DNA of 64,000 nucleotides, taken from positions 434,001-498,000 of the forward strand of contig NZ_JAROCF010000001.1 of the NCBI RefSeq assembly GCF_030433685.1. Direction: 5' to 3'. The stretch comes from Leifsonia williamsii. GTDB lineage: Bacteria > Actinomycetota > Actinomycetes > Actinomycetales > Microbacteriaceae. This document shows positions 1 through 8,753 of this stretch, in pieces; the stretch's first letter is position 1, and the number at the start of each line of letters is the position of its first letter. Below the pieces are notes generated by a model. That model saw only the letters and a list, made by a program, of their open reading frames with translations, made no database searches and was not told the origin of the DNA. The translations under genes were made by a program, and so were the position numbers.

Positions 1-71
1 TCTCCGCACTCGACGCCACCGAGCAGGATCAGTTGATCGCCCTGCTCGAACGGGTCGTCGCCGCCGGCTGA
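1..71 (+). CDS. C-terminal end of a MarR-family-like regulator (partial)
   Basis: Only the last 22 codons are inside the window, reading SALDATEQDQLIALLERVVAAG before a TGA stop. The pattern of a short helix with L-x-x-L-D-x-x-E-x-x-x-L-x-x-L-L is typical of the C-terminal dimerisation helix of MarR repressors. The gene is 58 bp upstream of a MATE exporter on the same strand, a common arrangement in which a MarR protein controls its own efflux pump. Family assignment rests on this tail and the neighbour only; the DNA-binding domain is outside the window. Confidence 0.5.
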   Translation, partial: SALDATEQDQLIALLERVVAAG

Positions 72-129
72 GCCCGGCCTCCCCCTCCATCGTCTTCTCA
101 AAGCCGTTCACCGGAACGGAGGTGCCGTC

Positions 130-1599
130 ATGTCTTCATCCAACCGCCACTACCTCGCCTCGGCGCCCATCTGGCGCTCGCTGGTGCACCTGTGCGTGCC
201 CATGATCGCCGGCTTCTCGGTCGGCAGCGTCTACAACGTCATCAACGCCGGCTTCGTCGGCTCGCTGCACTCCACTCCCCTGCTCGCCGCACTCACCTTC
301 TCGCTGCCCGTCTTCGCCCTGCTCATGGCGATCGGCGGCGTGTTCGGCGTCGGCGGCGGCACGTACATCTCGCGGCTGCTCGGATCGCAGGAGCAGCCGG
401 GGGCGGATGCCGCCGCCGGCTCCGCACGCATCCGCCAGATCTCCGCCTTCACGCTGTGGGGCTCGCTCGCCGCCGGCGCGGTGATCGGCGCGCTGGGCGT
501 CGTGTTCGCGACGCCGCTGGCCATGCTCGTCGGGGCGACGGGAGCCTCCCTCGCGCCGACCGCGCTCTACATCGGCGCGATGTGCGCCTTCACGCCGGTC
601 TACGTCGCCGCGTTCGCGCTGGAGCAGCTCGTGCGCGCGGAGGGGGCGGCCGTCGCCTCGATGACGGGCCTGATCGCCTCCACCATCGCGAACCTCCTGT
701 TCGACGTGCTGTTCATCCTGCTGCTGGGCTGGGGCGTGCTGGGCGCCGGTCTCGCTCTCGGCCTGTCGAACCTGGTCACGGTCGGCTATTACGTGTGGTG
801 GCTCTCGCGCCGGAGCACGGTCATGTCGCTCGCGCCGCGGTTCTTCCGCGCCGATCGGGAGATGCTGAAGACTGTGTTCGGCGTCGGCGCCTCCGAGCTC
901 CTGTTGTCGTCGTTCCTGATCGTGACGACCCTGCTGATGAACTGGCTCGCCATCGCCTACGGTGACGCGCTGCTGGCCGCAATGGGTGTGGCCCTGCGGA
1001 TCTCGCAGCTGCCGGAGATGATCGCGATGGGCGTCTTCATGGGCGCGATCCCGCTCTTCGCCTACGCCTACGGCGCCCGCAACCACGCTCGGCTGCGCTC
1101 GGCGATCGTCGGGAGCGCGGTCGCCATCGCCGGGATCGTGGCCGTGTTCTCGACGGCCGTGTTCCTCTTCCGCGACCAGGTGTTCGGGCTGTTCAGCGCC
1201 GACCCGTCGCTGATCGCGGACGGCACGCTCATTCTCACGGCCATGCTCGTCTCGACGCTGTTCAACGGCTTCACCGGGCTGATGATCGCGGTCTTCCAGG
1301 CCACCGAGCAGATGCGCAACGCCACGATCATGTCCGTCGCGCAGGGCGTGTTGTTCATCCCCGTCGTGCTCGCGATGAACACACTGCTCGGGATGAGCGG
1401 GCTGATCTGGGCGATGACCGTGACGGAGGTGCTGGTGTTCGCGCTCGGGGCGGCGCTGTTCCTGGCGTCGCGGCGGGCGCTGACGGCGGCGCCGTCGGCG
1501 GCGGCGGTCGAGGCGGCCGAGGCGGCGCTGGCGGAAGAGGGTCCGGAGGAAGGTGCGGAGGAAGGTGCGGAAGCCTCCCCCGCTGCCGCCGCCCGCTGA
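130..1599 (+). CDS. MATE-family multidrug efflux transporter
   Basis: Polytopic membrane protein of 489 residues with about 12 hydrophobic segments in two similar halves. It resembles MATE (MatE/NorM/DinF) cation-coupled exporters, which expel drugs or metabolites across the cytoplasmic membrane. The N-terminal half shows the family's glycine-rich first helices (MIAGFSVGSVYNVINAGFVG, then IGGVFGVGGGTYISRLLG). The last 40 residues are a low-complexity Ala/Glu tail, probably cytoplasmic. The ATG follows a GGAGGTG ribosome site. It probably forms a unit with the upstream MarR-like regulator. The substrate cannot be read from the sequence. Confidence 0.9.
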   Translation: MSSSNRHYLASAPIWRSLVHLCVPMIAGFSVGSVYNVINAGFVGSLHSTPLLAALTFSLPVFALLMAIGGVFGVGGGTYISRLLGSQEQPGADAAAGSARIRQISAFTLWGSLAAGAVIGALGVVFATPLAMLVGATGASLAPTALYIGAMCAFTPVYVAAFALEQLVRAEGAAVASMTGLIASTIANLLFDVLFILLLGWGVLGAGLALGLSNLVTVGYYVWWLSRRSTVMSLAPRFFRADREMLKTVFGVGASELLLSSFLIVTTLLMNWLAIAYGDALLAAMGVALRISQLPEMIAMGVFMGAIPLFAYAYGARNHARLRSAIVGSAVAIAGIVAVFSTAVFLFRDQVFGLFSADPSLIADGTLILTAMLVSTLFNGFTGLMIAVFQATEQMRNATIMSVAQGVLFIPVVLAMNTLLGMSGLIWAMTVTEVLVFALGAALFLASRRALTAAPSAAAVEAAEAALAEEGPEEGAEEGAEASPAAAAR

Positions 1600-1606
1600 C
1601 CCGGCG

Positions 1607-2212
1607 TCAGCCGCGCGCGGGCGGCGCGATGTGCGCCACGGCCTCCAGGTACACCTCGCGGTCGAAGTCGCGGAACAGGACGGACTGCGTCACGAAGCCC
1701 TGGATGATGCCCATGTAGAGCGTCGCGTCGGCCTGCGCGCGGGTCTCGGCCTCTGCGCGCGGCAGGCCCACGCCCTCCACGTACCAGTCGGCGAGGTAGT
1801 CGCGGAAGAAGCCGCGGATGCGCGAGCCCACGCGTTCGGCCATGTCGCCCAGGCGCGGATTGATCGGCACCTGGCCCCAGATCTGCATGAGCAGCGGGAG
1901 GTTGTCGCCCAGTTGCGCACTGAGGCCGTCGACCAGCAGCCGCACCAGGGCGGCGGGCTCGAGCATCGGCTCCGCCCGACGCGCCGCGGCCACGTCGAGG
2001 AAGCGGGCGTCGAGCACCTCGGAGACCGCGAGCTCGACCAGCTCCTCCTTGCTCTTGTAGTGGCCGTAGATCGCGCCGGCCGAGAGCCCGGACTCCGCGA
2101 TGATGTCGGCCATCGACGCCTGCTGGAAGCCGGAGCGCGCGAAGCAGCGGAGGGCCGCCTGCGCGATCTGGTGCCGCCGGGCGGCTCGGTGCTCGTCCGT
2201 GACCTTCGGCAT
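1607..2212 (-). CDS. TetR/AcrR-family transcriptional repressor
   Basis: 201 residues if started at the ATG of MPKVTDEHR, which has GGGAG just upstream; an in-frame start 8 codons earlier is also possible. The N-terminal helix-turn-helix is clear at about residues 25-55 (SMADIIAESGLSAGAIYGHY), with the family's Y-x-H-Y-x-S-K-E-E-L continuation. The rest is an alpha-helical ligand-binding domain of usual length. It is divergent from the membrane protein starting at 2317, and two inverted repeats in the 104-bp gap are good operator candidates. It therefore probably represses that gene and itself. It converges on the MATE gene, 7 bp from its stop. Confidence 0.88.
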   Translation of the reverse strand: MPKVTDEHRAARRHQIAQAALRCFARSGFQQASMADIIAESGLSAGAIYGHYKSKEELVELAVSEVLDARFLDVAAARRAEPMLEPAALVRLLVDGLSAQLGDNLPLLMQIWGQVPINPRLGDMAERVGSRIRGFFRDYLADWYVEGVGLPRAEAETRAQADATLYMGIIQGFVTQSVLFRDFDREVYLEAVAHIAPPARG

Positions 2213-2237
2213 GCGCGCTCCCGTCGCCGGTGACAAA

Positions 2238-2301
2238 AAGAATGATCGTTCTTGACAATAGCCGATCGGGCCCCCACCATAAAGAACGAGTATTCGTTTT
2301 T
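2238..2301. promoter_or_regulatory. Two inverted repeats, candidate TetR operators
   Basis: The gap between the divergent TetR gene and the membrane-protein gene is visibly AT-richer than its surroundings. AAGAATGATCGTTCTT at 2238-2253 is a 16-bp palindrome with one mismatched pair. AAGAACGA at 2282-2289 and TCGTTTTT at 2294-2301 form a second, looser one with a 4-bp spacer. Both use the half-site AAGAAYGA. A TTGACA hexamer at 2252-2257 overlaps the first repeat, so repressor bound there would block a rightward promoter. Binding by the TetR protein is inferred from position. Confidence 0.6.
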
Positions 2302-2316
2302 AAAGGAGCAGGAGCC

Positions 2317-3420
2317 ATGGCCACCATCGATCGGACCGATATCGGAGCTGCGGAGGTGCGCACCTCGGCCTCGCCCGCATCCCCCACTCCGCACACCCCC
2401 TGGGCGCGCGCGCTCGGCCTCGCCGTCGCGGCGGCGGCCGTCGTCGTCACCGTGCTGCTCGCCTTCCTCTGGCCGACGGTGACCTCGTCGGTCAAGGATC
2501 TGCCGATCGCGGTCGCGGGCCCCTCCGCCGCCGTCACCGCCGTGGAGAAGCAGCTCGACACCGCCGCGGACGACGCCTTCGCCGTCACCGGGGTCGACGA
2601 CCGGGCGGCGGCTGTCGAGCTGATCCGCACGCGCGACGTCTACGGCGCGATCGTGCTCGGCGAGAAGCCGGAGGTGCTGACGGCCTCCGCGAACGGCGCC
2701 GTCGTCAGCCAGCTGCTCGGCCAGGTGGCCGGGAAGCTGCAGGCGCAGGCCCAGCAGCAGGCCGACGCCGCCGTGCAGCAGGCGATCGCGGCGGGCAAGG
2801 CGCCCGCCGGAACGGAGGCCCCCACGATCCAGGTGCCGGTGACCGACGTGGTGCCGCTCGCCTCCACGGATGCCCGCGGAGTCGGACTGACGGCGTCGGC
2901 CTTCCCGCTGGTGCTCGGCGGGATGCTGGGAGGCATCCTCATCTCGATCCTCGTCGCCGGCAGCTGGCGACGGCTCGCCGCGGTCACCGCCTACGCCGTC
3001 GTCACCGGGCTCGCGGTGACGGGGGTGATGCAGGGGTGGTTCGGCATCCTGCAGGGCGGTTACTGGCTGAACGCGGCCGCCGTCTCGCTCTCGATGTTCG
3101 CGACCGCGGCCTTCATCGTCGGGATGAACGCCCTCCTCGGCCGGGTGGGGATCGCGGTCGGCGCCGTGCTGACCATGCTGATCGGCAACCCGCTGGCGTC
3201 CGCCGCCCAGCCCCTCCAGTTCCTGCCGGGACCGTGGGGCGAGATCGGCCAGTGGTTCGTGCCGGGGGCGTCGGTCTCGCTGCTGCGCGACCTGTCGTAC
3301 TTCCCGGACGCGAACGCCGCCTTCCCGTGGCTGGTGCTGGCCGCCTGGGGCGCGGTCGGCGTCGTCGCCATGCTCGCGGGGCACTTCCGGAACCAGGAGG
3401 TGAGCGAGGCGGCGGCGTGA
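2317..3420 (+). CDS. ABC-2/YhgE-like membrane protein, TetR-controlled
   Basis: 367 residues from the ATG preceded by AAAGGAG (2302-2308). One hydrophobic helix lies at about residues 32-53, followed by a soluble external region of roughly 140 residues that includes a Gln/Ala-rich stretch (QAQAQQQADAAVQQ). About five closely packed transmembrane helices make up the C-terminal half. This is the layout of YhgE/Pip and ABC-2-type (DUF3533-like) permease proteins. No ATPase gene is adjacent. With the divergent TetR it looks like a drug- or envelope-stress-responsive export gene. The substrate is unknown. Confidence 0.7.
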   Translation: MATIDRTDIGAAEVRTSASPASPTPHTPWARALGLAVAAAAVVVTVLLAFLWPTVTSSVKDLPIAVAGPSAAVTAVEKQLDTAADDAFAVTGVDDRAAAVELIRTRDVYGAIVLGEKPEVLTASANGAVVSQLLGQVAGKLQAQAQQQADAAVQQAIAAGKAPAGTEAPTIQVPVTDVVPLASTDARGVGLTASAFPLVLGGMLGGILISILVAGSWRRLAAVTAYAVVTGLAVTGVMQGWFGILQGGYWLNAAAVSLSMFATAAFIVGMNALLGRVGIAVGAVLTMLIGNPLASAAQPLQFLPGPWGEIGQWFVPGASVSLLRDLSYFPDANAAFPWLVLAAWGAVGVVAMLAGHFRNQEVSEAAA

Positions 3421-3441
3421 CGCCTCCCCCTGAACGCGGAA

Positions 3442-3480
3442 CGCCCGCGCCGGCCCTGGGGGAAAGGGCCGGCGCGGGCG
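3442..3480. terminator. Bidirectional hairpin terminator
   Basis: A perfect 15-bp GC-rich inverted repeat (3442-3456 and 3466-3480) with a 9-nt loop (TGGGGGAAA) lies between two convergent genes, 21 bp after one stop and 18 bp from the other. There is no long T tract on either side. Confidence 0.75.
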
Positions 3481-3498
3481 GCTTGATGCGGCCAGCGC

Positions 3499-4932
3499 CT
3501 AGCCGACGCCTTCGAGCGCGTCGGTCTCGGTGTTGCCGATGTTCTGGATGACCTCCGGGCGGCGCTTGCGCAGGTAGGCGAACCACGCCACCGCAGCGAC
3601 CAGCGTCAGCAGGAACAGGTACGGGATGACGTTCAGCGGGAACGCGGGCACCGGCCACACGTTCGCGAAGAAGACGTACGCCATGGCGGCGACGGCGACG
3701 ACAGCGCATACCCACACCAGCTTGTTCGGGATGCCCGCGCGGCGCGTGTAGACGATGCACGCGATCGCGACGAGCGCGTAGGCGACCATGTAGCCGTAGG
3801 TGCCATAGGTGTCGACCCACACGGTGATGTCCATCGGGTCGGAGCCGATGGCGAGCAGGATGACATCGAGCACGATCGCGGCGGGCCCGGCCACGAGCAG
3901 CACGCGGTGCGGGGTCAGGTGGCGCTCGTGGGTGCGACCGAAGCGCTCGGGCACCACACCCTCCTTGCCCATGACGTAGATCACGCGGCCGACGACGTTC
4001 AGCGGGGCCACCACGACGGCGAAGAACGAGGCGCCGACGCCGAAGGTGAGCACGGGGCCGAACCAGGCGGGCATGCCGATCAGTGCGGCGATGTCCTCGA
4101 GCGGGCTGGCGCTGGTCGCGAGGTCGTCGTGGAGCACGGCGATCTGCGTGTAGGCGGCGAAGACGTAGAGCACGCCGACGACGACGGCGCTCCACATGAT
4201 GGCGCGGGGGATGGCGGTGTACGGGTTCTTCGCCTCGCGGCCGAGGGCGTCCGCCGACGAGAAGCCGACGAAGCCGAGGATGCCGAGCACCATGCCGGCG
4301 GCCACGCCCTGGAACGGGGCGCCCTGCGCGAAGACCTGCGCCGGATCCCAGGCGGCGGGGCCGGCCCAGATCAGCGCGGCGACGAGCAGGATGGTGATGA
4401 TCGTCACCGACACGAGCTCCAGCACCAGCGACACACGCGCCGACAGACGGATGCCGCGGATGGTGAACAGCGTCGCGAGTCCGCCGAGGACGATGGCGAG
4501 GCCGATGTACCAGCCCGCACCTCCCGCCGGCACACCGAGCAGCGCGAGGAACTGGTTGAAGTACGCGACCGAGCCGCCGAGCGAGCCCGCCGCGATACCC
4601 CAGCAGCCGATGATCAACGTCACGCCGGCGAGGTAGGCGCCGGTCGGGCCGAGGCCCTTCGCCACGTACGTGTACAGCGAGCCGGCCGACGCGTGCTTGC
4701 GGGCGAAGACGACCACGCAGTAGCCGACGCAGAGGATGACGATGGTCGCCAGGATGAACGAGTAGATCGTGCCGTTGCCGGCGCCGACGAAGATCGACAT
4801 GGCGGTGAAGGCGATCACGGCGCTGGGCGCGATGTTGGCGATCGCCTGCGCGGCCAGCTCGGGGCCGCTCATGACGCCGCGGCGCAGGCCGGCGTCGGTC
4901 GGGCCTGCTGCCCGGTTCTGGGTGGTGGTCAT
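3499..4932 (-). CDS. APC-superfamily amino acid/amine permease
   Basis: 477 residues with about 12 transmembrane helices. The start shows the APC helix-1 region (ANIAPSAVIAFTAMSIFVGA) with its broken-helix glycine. It likely imports an amino acid or amine by proton symport in the cytoplasmic membrane. It lies 52 bp downstream of a zinc alcohol dehydrogenase on the same strand and ends at a shared hairpin terminator, so the two are probably co-transcribed and may take up and oxidise one substrate. A PucR regulator is divergent from the pair. I cannot name the substrate. Confidence 0.85.
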   Translation of the reverse strand: MTTTQNRAAGPTDAGLRRGVMSGPELAAQAIANIAPSAVIAFTAMSIFVGAGNGTIYSFILATIVILCVGYCVVVFARKHASAGSLYTYVAKGLGPTGAYLAGVTLIIGCWGIAAGSLGGSVAYFNQFLALLGVPAGGAGWYIGLAIVLGGLATLFTIRGIRLSARVSLVLELVSVTIITILLVAALIWAGPAAWDPAQVFAQGAPFQGVAAGMVLGILGFVGFSSADALGREAKNPYTAIPRAIMWSAVVVGVLYVFAAYTQIAVLHDDLATSASPLEDIAALIGMPAWFGPVLTFGVGASFFAVVVAPLNVVGRVIYVMGKEGVVPERFGRTHERHLTPHRVLLVAGPAAIVLDVILLAIGSDPMDITVWVDTYGTYGYMVAYALVAIACIVYTRRAGIPNKLVWVCAVVAVAAMAYVFFANVWPVPAFPLNVIPYLFLLTLVAAVAWFAYLRKRRPEVIQNIGNTETDALEGVG

Positions 4933-4984
4933 GGCTCTCCAGTGAGTCGGTACGGGTTTCGGGGGCGTGCGGGGTGGTGCGGCG

Positions 4985-6082
4985 TTACGGGATGAGCAGG
5001 GTGCGCAGGACGGACCCCTTCTCGAGGTCGTCGAAGGCCTCCGCGGCCTCCGCGAGCGGGCGCCGGCCCGAGATCAGCGGGTCGAGCTTCAGCTGGCCGT
5101 CCATGTAGCGGTCGACCAGCGCGGGGATGTCGATGGAGGGGCGCACCGAGCCGTAGTTGGAGCCGAGGATGCGCTGGTCGGCCTCCGCCAGCACCAGCGG
5201 CTCGAACGACGCCTTCGCGCCCGTCGGCGGCAGGCCGACGATGACCGCGGCGCCGCCGAGGCCGAGCATGCGGATGGCCTGCTCGGTCGTGGAGGTGCGG
5301 CCGATCGCGTCGAACGCGTAGTCGACGCCGTCGGGGATGAGCTCGAAGAGCTGCTCGACCGCGTCGGCCTGCGAGGCGTCGATGCGGTCGGTGGCGCCGA
5401 ACTGCAGCGCCATCTGGGTCTTGTCGGCGAGCACGTCGACGGCGACGATCCGCTCGGCGCCGGCGAGCTTCGCGCCCTGCACGACGTTGAGGCCGACGCC
5501 GCCGCAGCCGATGACGGCGACGGTGGAGCCGGGCTCGACGGCGGCGGTGTTGAGCACCGCTCCGACGCCGGTGGCGACGGCGCAGCCGACGACCGCGATC
5601 ACGTCGAGCGGTGCGTCGTCGCGGACCTTCACGGCGCCGGAGGCCGGGACCACGACCTCCTCGGCGAAGGAGGAGACACCGAGGTAGTGGTGCAGCGGCT
5701 CGCCGTCGCGCGAGAGCCGGGATGTGCCGTCGAACAGCACGCCCTTGGGCGCGACGACGGTGGCGACCTTCTGACAGCGCGCCTCGTGCCCGGAGCGGCA
5801 GTAGCGGCACTCGCCGCACGGCGGCACCCAGCTGAGGACGACGTGGTCGCCGACCGCGAGCGAGGTCACGCCCTCGCCGAGCTCGGTCACGACGCCGGAG
5901 CCCTCGTGGCCCATGACGAGCGGGGCCGGGGCGTCCCACTCGCCGCGCTTCACGTGCAGGTCGGAGTGGCAGACGCCGGCGGCGGCGATCCGCACCCGCA
6001 CCTCGCCGGCGCGCGGGGCGGCGAGCTCGACGTCGGTGAACGCGATCGGGGCGGACGGTTCGGCGAAGACGACGGCCTTCAT
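4985..6082 (-). CDS. Zinc-dependent alcohol dehydrogenase (MDR family)
   Basis: 365 residues of the medium-chain dehydrogenase type, the usual length. Catalytic zinc ligands are visible at C38 (GVCHSD) and H59-E60 (GHEGSG). The structural-zinc lobe has four cysteines at 89, 92, 95 and 103. A Rossmann motif (VIGCGGVGLN) lies near residue 195, followed by an acidic residue (VAVDV), favouring NAD over NADP. It should oxidise an alcohol to an aldehyde in the cytoplasm. It is the first gene of a likely operon with the APC permease and is divergent from PucR, which suggests a role in catabolism of the imported compound. Confidence 0.88.
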   Translation of the reverse strand: MKAVVFAEPSAPIAFTDVELAAPRAGEVRVRIAAAGVCHSDLHVKRGEWDAPAPLVMGHEGSGVVTELGEGVTSLAVGDHVVLSWVPPCGECRYCRSGHEARCQKVATVVAPKGVLFDGTSRLSRDGEPLHHYLGVSSFAEEVVVPASGAVKVRDDAPLDVIAVVGCAVATGVGAVLNTAAVEPGSTVAVIGCGGVGLNVVQGAKLAGAERIVAVDVLADKTQMALQFGATDRIDASQADAVEQLFELIPDGVDYAFDAIGRTSTTEQAIRMLGLGGAAVIVGLPPTGAKASFEPLVLAEADQRILGSNYGSVRPSIDIPALVDRYMDGQLKLDPLISGRRPLAEAAEAFDDLEKGSVLRTLLIP

Positions 6083-6174
6083 GGGACTCCTTCGTGCGAT
6101 GGTGCGGGCGGTGCTGCGATCTCGCTCGATGCTATGGAGGCGGTTCCGTCGCTGTCATTCACCGAATGTGTGGA

Positions 6175-6205
6175 TTCACGGCACTGATTCGACAATCCGT
6201 ACACT
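6175..6205 (+). promoter_or_regulatory. Candidate promoter of the PucR gene, leaderless
   Basis: TACACT at 6200-6205 is 7 nt before the ATG at 6213, and TTCACG at 6175-6180 is a weak -35 match 19 bp upstream. No ribosome site is seen, so the transcript probably begins at or very near the start codon. The 130-bp gap also contains a direct repeat of ATTCAC, which could be regulator sites for the divergent dehydrogenase promoter. Confidence 0.4.
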
Positions 6206-6212
6206 CTGACGC

Positions 6213-7637
6213 ATGACCCGCGACGTCGCCTCCCTTGTCCGCCCCCTCGGTGGACGGCTGATCGAGGGCGCGCTCGATGCCGGGATGAGGGTTGATGCCG
6301 TCGTCGGGTTGGACGAGTTCACGCTCGTTGGTCATCCCGCCTTCGCCACGGTCGTCGTCGTGCCCGGCCGCCGGGTCGCCGCCGCGCTGGACGCGGGCGA
6401 CGCGCGCACCGACTCCCTCCGCGGCGCCGTCATCGTCACGCACGGCGGCGACGCGTCCGTCACCCGGGCCATCGAGCGCGCGGGGGTCACCGCGATCGTG
6501 GCGACCGAGCCCTCCGACGACCTCCTCGCGCCCGTGCTCACCGCGCTGCTCGCGGTGGACCAGGCCGCCGAGGACCGCGCCGTGACGACCGCGATGAAGG
6601 TGCTGACCCTCGCGGCCCGGCGCGGCGGCGTCTCCGGCGTCGTCGCCGAGCTGGCCCACCGCATCGACGGCTGGGCGGTGCTGCTCGACCGGCACGGGCA
6701 GGTGATCACGACGGCGGGCGCGGGCGGCCTCCACGTCGACGATGCCCGGGCGGTCGCGCTCGGCCGCCCGGTGCGCGTGCGGCATCGCGCGCTCCAGGTG
6801 CACGCGGTCGGCGCCGACGAGGACCTCTCGGCGCGCCTGGTGGTCAGTCCGCGCACGGCTTCGTCGAGCCGCGCGCGCGAACTCGGCTCGCAGGCGGCGG
6901 CCCTGCTCGACCTGCTGCTGCGCACCGACGACCCGAGCCGAACTGAGCGGCTGGGGCGGGCGGTGATGGTGGAGGCGCTGCTCGCGGGCGGCGAGCCGGC
7001 GCGCTCCCTGCTGCAGGCCTGGGGCGTGCACGAGAGCTCGCTGACCGCCTTCGCCCTCACCGCCCGGTCGGCGTCGGTCGAGGTGGAGCGGCTCGTGTCG
7101 CACTGGCTGGACGAGCTGGGCGCCGCGCACATCCTCACCGAGAGCCGCGGAACGGTCACCGGGTTCGTCCGCGACGACCACGCCGACGCGCTCGCGGCCC
7201 GGGTGGAGGCGTACTCGTCGGCGCTGTTCCTCGGCCTCGGGACGCCGGCATCGACCGACGCGCTGGCCGGCGGCGCGGACGAGGCCCGGCACGCTCTCGA
7301 GGCGGCGCGGGCCGAGGGCCGCCGCGTGGTGCGCTACCGCGGCATCCCCACGATCCGCTTCGTGCTCGACCGCCTCGACCCCGCCGACACCCGCCGCCTC
7401 GCGCACCTCCTCGACCCCCTCCGCGACACCGCCGGCCGCCACGGCGACCTCACCGAGACGCTGCGCGCCTACCTCGCCGAGAACGGCGCGTGGGGCGCGA
7501 CCGCCGACCGGCTCGGCATCCACCGCCAGACCCTCACGGCCCGCATCCACCGGGTGGAGGCGCTGCTCGGGCTCTCGCTCGCCGATGCGGACGACCGCGC
7601 GGCGGCGTGGCTGGCGCTGCGGGCGATGGCGGGGTGA
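6213..7637 (+). CDS. PucR-family transcriptional regulator
   Basis: 474 residues. The N-terminal 130 residues resemble the PucR ligand-sensing domain, the middle is a GGDEF-like non-catalytic fold as in CdaR proteins, and the C-terminus has the HTH_30 domain (ENGAWGATADRLGIHRQTL) that marks the PucR/CdaR family. Such proteins usually activate catabolic genes when the substrate is present. It is divergent from the alcohol dehydrogenase-permease pair, so that pair is its likely target. Confidence 0.88.
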   Translation: MTRDVASLVRPLGGRLIEGALDAGMRVDAVVGLDEFTLVGHPAFATVVVVPGRRVAAALDAGDARTDSLRGAVIVTHGGDASVTRAIERAGVTAIVATEPSDDLLAPVLTALLAVDQAAEDRAVTTAMKVLTLAARRGGVSGVVAELAHRIDGWAVLLDRHGQVITTAGAGGLHVDDARAVALGRPVRVRHRALQVHAVGADEDLSARLVVSPRTASSSRARELGSQAAALLDLLLRTDDPSRTERLGRAVMVEALLAGGEPARSLLQAWGVHESSLTAFALTARSASVEVERLVSHWLDELGAAHILTESRGTVTGFVRDDHADALAARVEAYSSALFLGLGTPASTDALAGGADEARHALEAARAEGRRVVRYRGIPTIRFVLDRLDPADTRRLAHLLDPLRDTAGRHGDLTETLRAYLAENGAWGATADRLGIHRQTLTARIHRVEALLGLSLADADDRAAAWLALRAMAG

Positions 7638-7643
7638 GGAGGC

Positions 7644-8198
7644 TCAACCCGTCGGTCCGGACCCGTCGCTACCGACCCCCGGTCCTCGACCGCGTTGGGC
7701 GTCTCGGAACCAGGAGCGAATCGCGTTGATCATGCGGCTGTTGTACTGGGTGACGAATTCCACGGGACGCGGGTTGCTCCAGAACGGCGTCAACGGCGTG
7801 ACCCGTCGACGGCCTGCCTTCGTGACCCAATACACCGCGGCGTACCCTTTGCTGACCCGGCGGATGGATGACAGTGGGATGCGCCTGCTCCACAACAGGC
7901 CGTGGACGACCAGCGTCGCACCGTCGAGCCGCGCGCCGGAGAGAAGGGTCCACCGCGCTGCTCCGGCCGCAGAGGGGACCACTGCGAGCAGGGCGATAAC
8001 CAGCGTCTCGACGCGTGGTTCCGTTGCCAACACCGTCAGCGAGGCATAAGAGACCGCCGCGGCCGGAATGAGCATCCCGAAGCGAACCAAAGGGTGCGGC
8101 CTGAGTCGCACGCGATCACGATCGCCACTCCCGGCCGGTTCTCTCACCAGTCTCCTCGCACCCGCGGCGACTGCACTTCTCGCCGTCGGCGCCTCCAT
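7644..8198 (-). CDS. Membrane protein with PH-like domain
   Basis: 184 residues from the ATG of MEAPTARSAV; a longer frame reaches 8327 but has no better start. There are two adjacent hydrophobic segments at about residues 40-80. These are followed by a beta-strand-rich part (GARLDGATLVVHGLLWSRR, then IPLSSIRRVSKG) typical of bacterial PH-like domains in small actinobacterial membrane proteins. The C-terminus is basic. No function can be assigned. It converges on PucR, 6 bp away. Confidence 0.6.
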   Translation of the reverse strand: MEAPTARSAVAAGARRLVREPAGSGDRDRVRLRPHPLVRFGMLIPAAAVSYASLTVLATEPRVETLVIALLAVVPSAAGAARWTLLSGARLDGATLVVHGLLWSRRIPLSSIRRVSKGYAAVYWVTKAGRRRVTPLTPFWSNPRPVEFVTQYNSRMINAIRSWFRDAQRGRGPGVGSDGSGPTG

Positions 8199-8317
8199 CC
8201 TGGGTGATGGCAGCGTATCGGACCTCGGGGCGCGGTCCGCGTCAGGGCGAGGGTCTCCCCGCGCCCCACCCCACTCCCTACACTGAGCCGCACATCCTCG
8301 ACCGGGAGGGGCGCAGC

Positions 8318-8710
8318 ATGCCGTCATCCGCCGTGTACCTGAGCTACGACGACGCGGGGGCCGTCATCGGCTGGCTGGAGGCCGTGGGCTTCCATGTGAC
8401 GCAGCGCATCCCCGGGGAGGACGGGCGCATCATGCACTGCGAGGCCGTGCGCGAAGATCTCGTGCTCATGGTCGCCTCGGACGACGCGCCCTATCGCGTG
8501 CCCGAGCTGCTCGGGAACTCGACCGGCGTCGGCGTCTACCTCGTGACCGACGACGTGGAGGGGCTGTACCGGCGGGCGATCGACGCCGGGGCGGTCAGCG
8601 TGCATCCGCCCGAGGACACCGGGTGGGGCAGCAGGCGGGCGCGCGTACTCGACCCCGGCGGGCGGGAGTGGAGCTTCGGGTCGTACCGGCCCGGGGAGGC
8701 CGAGGGGTAG
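8318..8710 (+). CDS. VOC (glyoxalase/bleomycin-resistance fold) protein
   Basis: 130 residues with the beta-alpha-beta-beta-beta repeats of the vicinal oxygen chelate fold. It starts YLSYDDAGAVIGWLEAVGF and ends LDPGGREWSFGSY, the typical closing strand of the family. The metal positions are only partly conserved by eye, so it may be a binding protein rather than an enzyme. GGGAGGGG lies 7 nt before the ATG. Confidence 0.8.
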   Translation: MPSSAVYLSYDDAGAVIGWLEAVGFHVTQRIPGEDGRIMHCEAVREDLVLMVASDDAPYRVPELLGNSTGVGVYLVTDDVEGLYRRAIDAGAVSVHPPEDTGWGSRRARVLDPGGREWSFGSYRPGEAEG

Positions 8711-8753
8711 GCGCAGGAGGAGGCCGCCCTCCCGCTCCGCGTACGCTCGGAGC

